Assembly (NCBI GenBank): GCA_020026215.1
Contig: JAHHQT010000036.1
Location: 1 to 16,800 of the forward strand
Direction: 5' to 3'
Length of the DNA stretch: 16,800 nt
DNA from: Muribaculaceae bacterium
GTDB lineage: Bacteria; Bacteroidota; Bacteroidia; Bacteroidales; Muribaculaceae
The notes beneath the pieces are model-generated. The model made no database searches, was not told the DNA's origin, and saw only the letters and a list, made by a program, of their open reading frames with translations. This document shows positions 9,696 through 16,134 of this stretch, piece after piece (position 1 is the stretch's first letter; each line of letters opens with the position of its first letter). Position numbers and translations under genes: made by a program.

Positions 9696-11273
9696 ATGAA
9701 GAAAAAGAAAAGCAAGAAGATTGTACAACAATCCAAGCCAACCAAATTAGATGAACTAAAAACATTATATCATCAACATGCCAAAATGTATTCCATTTTG
9801 GCTGTTGTGCTTTTGTTCGTAATTTTGTTTGTGGTTCGAGTCAATAGTATTCGTCTTAAATCACAATTTCACTCTGACGAAATATTCTCTGTGATGTTGT
9901 CAACGTGTAACGATTATTATCATAGTCCTTTGCCAAATGGAGAATACACGGGAGAAGATTTAAAAAAACTTATCATAAAAGACGATAAGGGTGGTGTGTC
10001 AGGGGCGTTTTCTGATATTTCACAACTTTGGAAAAATAATGGAGATGCACCTCATGCAAGCCTTTACTATATGGTCTTTCGTATTGCCTTGATTGGCTTT
10101 GATTCTTTTGATATTCATGAACTGGCATGGCGGGGTGGTATTTTGAACTTATTGTTCTTTGCTTTGTCTTTCTTCTTTATGTATAAATTGCTGCGAAGAA
10201 TTTTCGGAGACAAGTTAATTTTAATACTTTGTGGATTGGCACTTGCTTTTGGCAATTTCATGTCCATTGCAAATACATTGCTGATACGCGAATATCAAAT
10301 GGCTGAGACCGGAATTATCGTTCTTACTTTGATAGCGGTAAATCTTATTATTGCATTTAGAGAGAATCAGCATATTTCCAAGTTAAGATATGTATTGGGA
10401 TTGGGAGGTATCATTGCATACGTTGTATCCTTGGGCTATTTTAATGCTATATACGTCTCTTTATTGGGTATCGTTTTGATTATTGCCACTTTTCACTATA
10501 ACCGTAAGAATTGGATTCCTTTGTTCTTCTTGTCAGCATTGATAGCTGTAGCGGTGGCTTACGCGCTTTATCCGGGTTTCTTTAATTTCTTGATACACGA
10601 ATCCGTTCATAAAGCGAGAGCATTTACAAGTACCAAGAATATTTGGAACTATATGTTTGTTCGCGACATTATTATGAATTTCTTTACCCTTTATGGATTT
10701 GTGATTTTTGTAGTGATACTTGTCGGCGTGTTAGTTTCCAAAGAACGCAAGAATATCTTAAAGTCAGACAAGTTCTTGTGGTTGCCTATGATTGTATTGT
10801 TGTCAATGGGAATCATCTTGTATGCTTCAGTATTGAAGATGCCTCGCTATTATTATCCGTTACTACCAATTTTGGCATTGATTGTCCCTCAGTTGATTTC
10901 ACATTTGCCAAAGTCTTGTTCTGGTTATTTTGATGTTTTGGTGGTCAGCTATTTTGCCATTATTGTTTGTGTTATCCCTGTTCGTGTCAATTATCAATGG
11001 AAATCATTGTCAAAAGAATTGAACCATAAAACTCAAATTTTCAATCTGAATCCGAATGAGGTGGTTCAATTAATTCCGTGTATGAATGACACTGTAAAAT
11101 ATGCAATCACGAATAATGACTATATTGATATCAACAAAGATGAAATATCTTATATTGTAACGAAGGATAAATTGGATATTAACAACGATTCGATTCAGTC
11201 ATCCAAAAAGTTGGTGTTAGGTAAACACATCTATTTATATGAATTTAAATGTATCCCAAATGTTGTCAAATAA
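9696..11273 (+). CDS. Polytopic membrane protein, probable GT-C fold glycosyltransferase
   Basis: A 525-aa inner-membrane protein with a Lys-rich cytoplasmic N-terminus (MKKKKSKK) and about ten or more hydrophobic segments, for example near 32-48, 149-165, 173-190, 205-221, 232-266, 274-295, 329-347, 361-380, 387-402 and 412-430. Several features recall GT-C transferases of the PMT/ArnT type, which use lipid-phosphate sugars outside the membrane: an acidic pair in the first outer loop (HSDE, 59-62); GDAPHASLYY at 116-125, like the HPPLYY motif; IREYQMAE at 197-204, like the R-Y motif before a membrane helix; and PRYYYPLLP (383-391), like the RYLLPLLP motif. The last 90 residues are a soluble tail. 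Its substrate is unknown. It begins 20 nt after sprA and overlaps the next gene, so it is probably co-transcribed with sprA. A general membrane protein without transferase activity remains possible. Confidence 0.7.
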   Translation: MKKKKSKKIVQQSKPTKLDELKTLYHQHAKMYSILAVVLLFVILFVVRVNSIRLKSQFHSDEIFSVMLSTCNDYYHSPLPNGEYTGEDLKKLIIKDDKGGVSGAFSDISQLWKNNGDAPHASLYYMVFRIALIGFDSFDIHELAWRGGILNLLFFALSFFFMYKLLRRIFGDKLILILCGLALAFGNFMSIANTLLIREYQMAETGIIVLTLIAVNLIIAFRENQHISKLRYVLGLGGIIAYVVSLGYFNAIYVSLLGIVLIIATFHYNRKNWIPLFFLSALIAVAVAYALYPGFFNFLIHESVHKARAFTSTKNIWNYMFVRDIIMNFFTLYGFVIFVVILVGVLVSKERKNILKSDKFLWLPMIVLLSMGIILYASVLKMPRYYYPLLPILALIVPQLISHLPKSCSGYFDVLVVSYFAIIVCVIPVRVNYQWKSLSKELNHKTQIFNLNPNEVVQLIPCMNDTVKYAITNNDYIDINKDEISYIVTKDKLDINNDSIQSSKKLVLGKHIYLYEFKCIPNVVK

Positions 11274-11940
11274 ATTCTTCAACTATATACTTGCGCTTGT
11301 TTTGTGCTCTGCATTGTTTGGTTGTAGGGAACAGGAAAAAGTGGGATTTACCATTTATGGCACTTTAGTCAATGGCAGAGTGGTTAAAACAGCTTATTTG
11401 TATGAGTTTTTGCCTCAATATGAGTCTATCCGTATGATTGACAGTGCGAAGGTGGGGGCTGATAGGTTTGTCCTTCAAGGGAGAAGTGATGAACGTAAGC
11501 CTGCATTCATTAGGTTGGACAGTGCCAAAGAGGGAATAGATTTCTTCCTTTCCAATCATGATTTGAATATTGTTATTGGGAAAAACAGTTATTCTGTATC
11601 AGGAACAGAGGACAATTATCGTTTGTCAAATATGATTCGTTTGCAACATACGGCTGTCAATACTCGCAAACAGATTCAAGATGAGTATTCAAAATTAGTA
11701 GCTGACAGTGTGTTGACTAAGCAACTGGAGGATTCTTTGTCTATGGCGTATGCAAAGCCTTCAAAAGATTTGAGAAAATTGATTCTTTCAGAAATTACAG
11801 CAAACATGGATTCTGATGTAATGTTCTCGAGAATGTGTTTGCGTTTGTTTTCTTCGCACATTACAGCTGAAGAGGTGGATTCTTTGGCACAACTCCTTAA
11901 TGTGCCTCTTATTAAGACAGAGGTGTCTTCTCGAAAATAG
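11260..11940 (+). CDS. DUF4369-type lipoprotein
   Basis: A 226-aa predicted lipoprotein. From the ATG at 11260 it has a short signal peptide with lipobox LFGC, the lipid-bearing Cys being residue 22, followed by REQEK. An in-frame ATG at 11239 would add seven residues; I prefer 11260 because it gives a normal signal length and a 14-nt rather than 35-nt overlap with the upstream gene. Residues about 29-115 match my memory of DUF4369, a beta-rich module (FTIYGTLVNG, then IDSAKVGADRFVLQGR) often found at the N-terminus of TlpA-like thioredoxin lipoproteins in Bacteroidota. Here the rest is helical and Lys/Glu/Ser-rich, and the protein stops before any thioredoxin domain; no CxxC is present. Function is unknown. 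The overlap suggests translational coupling with the GT-C gene and thus membership of the sprA operon. Confidence 0.72.
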   Translation: MLSNKFFNYILALVLCSALFGCREQEKVGFTIYGTLVNGRVVKTAYLYEFLPQYESIRMIDSAKVGADRFVLQGRSDERKPAFIRLDSAKEGIDFFLSNHDLNIVIGKNSYSVSGTEDNYRLSNMIRLQHTAVNTRKQIQDEYSKLVADSVLTKQLEDSLSMAYAKPSKDLRKLILSEITANMDSDVMFSRMCLRLFSSHITAEEVDSLAQLLNVPLIKTEVSSRK

Positions 11941-11957
11941 TAGTTGGAGAGGGAGTA

Positions 11958-12857
11958 CTATTTGGCTATAGTTTGGATATAGCTTAATATCTCGTCATAA
12001 GCCGTAGGTTCAAACCATTTAATATCGGTATCTTTTTTATACCAGGTCAATTGTTTTTTTGCATACACGCGAGTGTTTTTTTGTATGCGTGCAATGGCTG
12101 TTTCATAGTCCATATCACCGTTCATCCATGCAAACAATTCTTTATATCCTACTGTGTTCAGTGAGTTTAAATGCCTTTGAGGATAGAAGCGTTTGGCTTC
12201 ATCAATAAGACCTTCCTTTACCATATTCAAAACTCTTTGATTAATGCGTTCAAAAAGTTGTTCACGAGGGAGATTTAGCCCTATTTTAATGATTTGGAAT
12301 GGACGTTGTTTGATTTCGTTTTTTCTTAAATCAGAGTATTTCTTGCCCGATTGAAGGCAAATTTCAACGGCATGAATCACTCGTTTGTGATTGTTTAAAT
12401 CCACTTGTTCGTAGTAAATGGGATCAAGTCGTTGTAATTCGGCTTTAAGAAAGTCGAACCCTTTTGTTTCAAAAATTTCCTGGACTTTTTTTCTGATGTC
12501 ATCGTTGATGGTCGGAATATCATCAATTCCTTTGCATACGGCATCTACATACATCATAGATCCGCCACACATCACTGCATAGTCGGATTTTTCAAATAGT
12601 TGAGGTAACAGATCCATGACATCAGTCTCGAATTGTGCAGCGCTGTAATATTCGTCAAGATTGAAAATCCCGACAAAATGATGAGGCACTTCTCGCTGTT
12701 GTTCTTTGGTAGCCATGGCAGTACCAATAGGAATATCGCGATAAATCTGGCGCGAATCCGCTGAAATGATTTCAGCATGATATTCCTTTGCCAAACGTAT
12801 CGCGATATCTGTTTTACCAACGCCTGTTGGTCCTGTTATTACAATTAGTTTTTTCAT
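11958..12857 (-). CDS. miaA: tRNA dimethylallyltransferase MiaA
   Basis: MiaA transfers a dimethylallyl group to N6 of adenosine 37 in tRNAs that read codons starting with U. I take the ATG at 12857-12855 as start (299 aa); the codon just upstream in frame is TTG, which would add one residue. Visible motifs, numbered from the ATG: P-loop GPTGVGKT (9-16), DSRQIY (34-39) with the catalytic-type Asp34, a CGGSMMY stretch (97-103), NNHKRVIHAVE (155-165), NTVGYKEL (234-241), and a basic C-terminal segment YAKKQLTWYKK (265-275) typical of the family. Length is normal. It lies 16 nt downstream of pepT on the same strand, so the two are likely co-transcribed. It converges on the lipoprotein gene with a 17-nt gap and no clear terminator between them. 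Confidence 0.96.
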   Translation of the reverse strand: MKKLIVITGPTGVGKTDIAIRLAKEYHAEIISADSRQIYRDIPIGTAMATKEQQREVPHHFVGIFNLDEYYSAAQFETDVMDLLPQLFEKSDYAVMCGGSMMYVDAVCKGIDDIPTINDDIRKKVQEIFETKGFDFLKAELQRLDPIYYEQVDLNNHKRVIHAVEICLQSGKKYSDLRKNEIKQRPFQIIKIGLNLPREQLFERINQRVLNMVKEGLIDEAKRFYPQRHLNSLNTVGYKELFAWMNGDMDYETAIARIQKNTRVYAKKQLTWYKKDTDIKWFEPTAYDEILSYIQTIAK

Positions 12858-12873
12858 CAAATGAATGAAAAAA

Positions 12874-14094
12874 TTATGCTTTTTCTACAAGTTTACAAAT
12901 TTCGACAACTACATTAGTCGCTTTTTCCATTGATGGGATAGGAACGAATTCGTAACGACCGTGGAAGTTCAAGCCACCTGCAAAGATATTAGGACATGGC
13001 AAACCTTTGAAAGAAAGTTGAGCTCCGTCTGTTCCACCTCTGATAGGTTGTACTTTAGGAGTTACTTCAGCATTTTCCATAGCTTGTTTAGCGATGTCAA
13101 TGATGTGCATTACTGGTTCAATCTTTTCACGCATATTGTAGTATTGGTCTTTGATTTCAATGCTAGCACAATCAGGGAATTCGTGATTGATTTTGCGAAC
13201 CAAGTGTTCCAATTCTTTCTTGCGGCGTTCGAAACGGTCCATATTATGGTCACGGATAATGTAAGTCAATTTTGATTCTTCCACTGATCCTTCAAATCCC
13301 ACTAAATGATAGAAACCTTCGTAGTCTTCTGTATGTTCTGGAGTTTCCCAACGAGGAAGCATGATGCAGAATTGATTGGCAATACGGATAGAGTTAATCA
13401 TTTTGTGCTTTGCATATCCAGGGTGTACGTTACGACCTTTGAATGTTACTTTTGCAGAAGCAGCATTGAAGTTTTCGTATTCCAATTCACCGATTGCACC
13501 ACCATCCATAGTGTATGCCCAGTCTGCTGCGAATTGTTTAACGTCAAATTTGTGAGCGCCTAAACCAATTTCTTCGTCAGGGTTGAAACCAATACGGATG
13601 TCACCGTGTTTGATTTCAGGGTGAGCCATTAGGTATTCAACAGCTGTGATGATTTCAGCAATACCGGCTTTATCGTCAGCTCCCAATAATGTATTACCGT
13701 CAGTTACGATAAGTGATTGACCCACGTAGTCCAACAATTCAGGAAATTCAGAAGGAGAAAGTACGATATTGTTTTCTTTGTTCAATACGATGTCCTTGCC
13801 ATCATAGTTCTCAACGATTCTTGGGTTTACGTGACGACCTGACATGTCAGGAGATGTGTCAAGGTGAGAAATAAATCCTACTGTTGGAACTTTATGGTCT
13901 GTATTACTTGGCAAAGTTGCCATTAAATATCCATTATCGTCTAATGTAATATCTTTAAGACCCATCTTTTGAAGCTCTTTTTCCAAAGCTTGGGCAAAAA
14001 TCATTTGACCTGGAGTAGATGGTGTCAAGTTTGTTAATTCGTCACTTTGAGTGTCGAATTTCACATAGTTTAAAAATCTTTCAACGACGTTCAT
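12874..14094 (-). CDS. pepT: Peptidase T (tripeptide aminopeptidase, M20B)
   Basis: A cytosolic two-zinc aminopeptidase that removes the N-terminal residue from tripeptides. The 406-aa length is typical. All expected metal and catalytic residues of the M20B family are in place: SHLD with His77 and Asp79, GADDKAG with bridging Asp140, NPDEEIG with catalytic Glu174 and ligand Glu175, MDGG with Asp197, and NFHGR with His378. GRNVHPG (220-226) and RGGTDGAQL (352-360) are the substrate-side and dimerisation-region signatures. The ATG at 14094 is preceded by a perfect -7 box about 55 nt upstream. miaA follows closely downstream. Nothing about the gene is irregular. Confidence 0.97.
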   Translation of the reverse strand: MNVVERFLNYVKFDTQSDELTNLTPSTPGQMIFAQALEKELQKMGLKDITLDDNGYLMATLPSNTDHKVPTVGFISHLDTSPDMSGRHVNPRIVENYDGKDIVLNKENNIVLSPSEFPELLDYVGQSLIVTDGNTLLGADDKAGIAEIITAVEYLMAHPEIKHGDIRIGFNPDEEIGLGAHKFDVKQFAADWAYTMDGGAIGELEYENFNAASAKVTFKGRNVHPGYAKHKMINSIRIANQFCIMLPRWETPEHTEDYEGFYHLVGFEGSVEESKLTYIIRDHNMDRFERRKKELEHLVRKINHEFPDCASIEIKDQYYNMREKIEPVMHIIDIAKQAMENAEVTPKVQPIRGGTDGAQLSFKGLPCPNIFAGGLNFHGRYEFVPIPSMEKATNVVVEICKLVEKA

Positions 14095-14147
14095 CTTATG
14101 TATATTTTAGATTGTTATCGGGTTTTATGTTTTAATTTTTGTATGTA

Positions 14148-14178
14148 CAAAGATAAAGAATAATGTTAAATAATGAAA
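14148..14178 (-). promoter_or_regulatory. Bacteroidota-type promoter for pepT-miaA
   Basis: On the - strand TATCTTTG (14155 down to 14148) is an exact TAnnTTTG -7 element, and TTTC (14178-14175) lies 19 nt upstream, one base off the -33 consensus TTTG. The predicted transcription start is near 14142, giving a leader of about 50 nt. It points away from the 14203-14234 promoter. Confidence 0.72.
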
Positions 14179-14202
14179 GCCTGGAATGTAAATGCTGACG
14201 AT

Positions 14203-14234
14203 ATTGCATAATTTTCTGAAAATGTTTAATTTTG
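14203..14234 (+). promoter_or_regulatory. Bacteroidota-type promoter for the DUF4923 gene
   Basis: TAATTTTG at 14227-14234 is an exact match to TAnnTTTG, and ATTG at 14203-14206 lies 20 nt upstream, one base off TTTG. The predicted transcription start is near 14240, with a leader of about 22 nt before the ATG at 14262. Only 24 nt separate its -33 element from that of the divergent pepT promoter. Confidence 0.72.
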
Positions 14235-14261
14235 TTTCAAAATAATAAGTGATTTATTAAG

Positions 14262-14900
14262 ATGATGAATTTAAAAAGTGCAAAATTTTTAAGTGTAGTA
14301 TTAGCATTAGGTTTATTCTCCAGTACTGCAAATGCTGATTCCCTGAAAGATTTATTCGGGAAGATTAAAGGTTCTGATATTGCGGATGTTGCAAGTCAAT
14401 TGATTAAGAAAGATTTAACTGCAAAAGACTTGGCTGGTACATGGATAACAAATGCTCCTGCCGTGCTTTTTAAGAGCAATGACGCGATGCAAAATGCCGG
14501 TGGTGTTGCTCTATCTAAAGTCGTAGAAAAGAAATTGCTTCCGCTATACAGCAAAATCGGTGTTGATAAGGCCGTTATGGTTATCGATGCTGAAGGAAAC
14601 TTTACATTGACTGTTAAGGGACATGACATCAAAGGTGTTTTGGTGGATATGGAAGGTAATCTTTTTGAAATGAAATTAGGTCAAGCTGATGTTGCCAACA
14701 AATTAGGCAAAGATTCACAATTGATTCTTACAGCAGAGAAAAATACTAAGGGCTTGGCTTTGGCTACCGATGCTTCAAAACTTGTTGAAATTTTGAATAA
14801 AATATCAAGCAAAACAGACAAAAAATCTATCAAGGCTGCGATGAATGTATTGAATTCATACGATCAAGTTTGTATAGGTTATCGTTTTGTAAAACAATAG
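14262..14900 (+). CDS. Secreted DUF4923-type (lipocalin-like) protein
   Basis: A 212-aa exported protein of unknown function. It starts with two tandem Met codons and a classic signal peptide: Lys5/Lys8, hydrophobic core about 9-19, and cleavage after ANA (residue 25). There is no lipobox, so it is probably periplasmic or outer-membrane associated. The pattern LAGTW (57-61), NAPAVLFKS (64-72), AGGVA (79-83), then KLLPLYSKIGV and paired beta strands with a DAEGNFTL turn (109-116), agrees with what I recall of DUF4923, a small beta-barrel-like family common in Bacteroidales. It has its own promoter and is set apart from its neighbours in both directions: divergent from pepT and 86 nt before the aminotransferase gene. 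The assignment is from memory of the family pattern and not from a search. Confidence 0.72.
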   Translation: MMNLKSAKFLSVVLALGLFSSTANADSLKDLFGKIKGSDIADVASQLIKKDLTAKDLAGTWITNAPAVLFKSNDAMQNAGGVALSKVVEKKLLPLYSKIGVDKAVMVIDAEGNFTLTVKGHDIKGVLVDMEGNLFEMKLGQADVANKLGKDSQLILTAEKNTKGLALATDASKLVEILNKISSKTDKKSIKAAMNVLNSYDQVCIGYRFVKQ

Positions 14901-14928
14901 GAGTCGGCATTTGTCTAACTCTAAATTC

Positions 14929-14961
14929 TTTAGCTTACTCATTTTGAGCAAACTACATTTA
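14929..14961 (+). promoter_or_regulatory. Possible weak promoter for the aminotransferase-HAD operon
   Basis: The 86-nt gap before the aminotransferase gene is AT-rich and holds TACATTTA (14954-14961), one base off the -7 consensus, with TTTA (14929-14932) 21 nt upstream. Transcription would then begin near 14968. A second candidate, TATAATTG at 14971-14978, is too close to the ATG at 14987 to be likely. No convincing terminator for the preceding gene is visible in this gap, so read-through is also possible. Confidence 0.3.
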
Positions 14962-14986
14962 TTAATTAATTATAATTGAATGTAAT

Positions 14987-16120
14987 ATGAAACCTCGTAT
15001 TTTCCTTTCTTTTGTTGACCTTAGTGGTACAGAAATGGAATGGGTTGAAAAAGCCTATCGTGATAAATGGGTAGTGCCTTTGGGTCCAAACGTTGATGAA
15101 TTTGAAAATCGTCTTGAAAAATATTTAGGAGTCGGTCATTTGGTGGCTTTGAGTGCAGGTACTGCTGCTATCCATTTGGGATTGGTTTCTGTAGGGGTAC
15201 AACCTGGTGATGAAGTCATTTGTCAATCCTTCACTTTTGCAGCCAGTGCGAATCCTATCGTTTATCAAGGGGCAACTCCTGTATTTGTAGATAGTGAAGC
15301 TGATACTTGGAATATGTCGCCTGAGGCTTTAGAAGAAGCTGTCATTGACCGTAAGAAGGTGACAGGAAAATATCCGAAAGCTATTATCCCTGTGCATCTT
15401 TATGGTATGCCTGCTAAAATGGATGAAATTACAGCCATTGCTAAGAAGTATGGTATCGCTGTTGTCGAAGATGCTGCAGAAGCAATAGGTTCTGAATATA
15501 AGGGCAGAAAATGTGGTACAATCGGTGACTTTGGTTGCTTGAGCTTTAATGGAAACAAGATGATTACGACTTCCGGTGGTGGAGCTTTGATTTGTCCGAC
15601 TAAGGAGGAGGCAGAACATGTGAAATTCTTGGCTACTCAAGCTCGTGAAAACCGCCCTTATTATTACCATAAGGAGATTGGATATAATTATCGTTTGAGT
15701 AATATCAGTGCCGGTATCGGTTGTGGTCAAATGGATGTGTTGCAAGAACACATTGACCGCCGTCGCAACAATCAAAGATTCTATACAGAAGCATTTGCTG
15801 ATGTTGAGGGAATTGGTGTATTGCAAAATCCTTCCGCAGACTTTAATTCCAACTTCTGGCTAACAACTATTTTGATTGATCCTAAGACAGGTAAAGACCC
15901 TGAATCTGCTCGTCAATTTATGGCAGATGCCTTGATTGAAACACGACGTCTATGGAGACCGATGCATATGCAACCTGTATTTAGTAATGCTCCTTATTAT
16001 GGTGGCAACTGTTGTGAATCATTGTTTGATATAGGTTTATGTTTGCCAAGTGGTTCAAATTTGTCACAAGATGATTTGAATTGTGTCGTAGATACTTTGA
16101 AGGCTTACATGAAAAAATAA
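14987..16120 (+). CDS. DegT/DnrJ/EryC1/StrS-family sugar aminotransferase
   Basis: A 377-aa PLP-dependent enzyme of the fold-type I group that aminates keto-sugar nucleotides used in surface glycans. Visible motifs are PLGPNVDEFE (31-40), SAGTAAIHLG (56-65, phosphate-binding end of PLP), PGDEVICQSFTFAAS (73-87), EDAAEAIGS (161-169, with Asp162 contacting the PLP nitrogen), SFNGNKMITTSGGGA (186-200, with Lys191 as the Schiff-base lysine) and GYNYRLSNISAGIG (232-245). The N-terminal pattern resembles PglE-like UDP-4-keto-sugar aminotransferases more than the WbpE type, but the substrate cannot be fixed from sequence alone. The HAD gene begins 14 nt after the stop, so the two form an operon, probably continuing past the window into more glycan genes. 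Confidence 0.9.
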   Translation: MKPRIFLSFVDLSGTEMEWVEKAYRDKWVVPLGPNVDEFENRLEKYLGVGHLVALSAGTAAIHLGLVSVGVQPGDEVICQSFTFAASANPIVYQGATPVFVDSEADTWNMSPEALEEAVIDRKKVTGKYPKAIIPVHLYGMPAKMDEITAIAKKYGIAVVEDAAEAIGSEYKGRKCGTIGDFGCLSFNGNKMITTSGGGALICPTKEEAEHVKFLATQARENRPYYYHKEIGYNYRLSNISAGIGCGQMDVLQEHIDRRRNNQRFYTEAFADVEGIGVLQNPSADFNSNFWLTTILIDPKTGKDPESARQFMADALIETRRLWRPMHMQPVFSNAPYYGGNCCESLFDIGLCLPSGSNLSQDDLNCVVDTLKAYMKK

Positions 16121-16127
16121 AAGGAGG
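16121..16127 (+). promoter_or_regulatory. Perfect Shine-Dalgarno directing a TTG start
   Basis: AAGGAGG at 16121-16127 lies 7 nt before the TTG at 16135 and directly after the aminotransferase stop codon. Of the gene starts I examined, this is the only full-strength ribosome binding site, and it decides the start of the HAD gene, since the first in-frame ATG (16261) would remove the catalytic DxD motif. Confidence 0.75.
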
Positions 16128-16134
16128 CAGGACG

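Noticed and set aside
11914..11929. 6-bp perfect hairpin (AAGACA / TGTCTT, loop GAGG) near the end of the lipoprotein gene as a terminator
   Set aside because: It lies in coding sequence before the stop codon and has no T-tract on either strand.
11965..11983. Hairpin GCTATA / TATAGC as a bidirectional terminator between the convergent genes
   Set aside because: The stem is short and AT-rich, lies inside the 3' end of miaA and lacks a T-run on either strand, so I see no real terminator for this pair.
12858..12860. TTG just upstream of the miaA ATG as an alternative start
   Set aside because: It adds a single residue, and the ATG directly after it gives the normal MiaA N-terminus (MKKLIVITGPTG); no ribosome binding site favours the TTG.
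15329..15826. 165-codon open frame on the - strand inside the aminotransferase gene
   Set aside because: It is antisense to conserved catalytic motifs, with no family resemblance or promoter; a shadow of the real gene.
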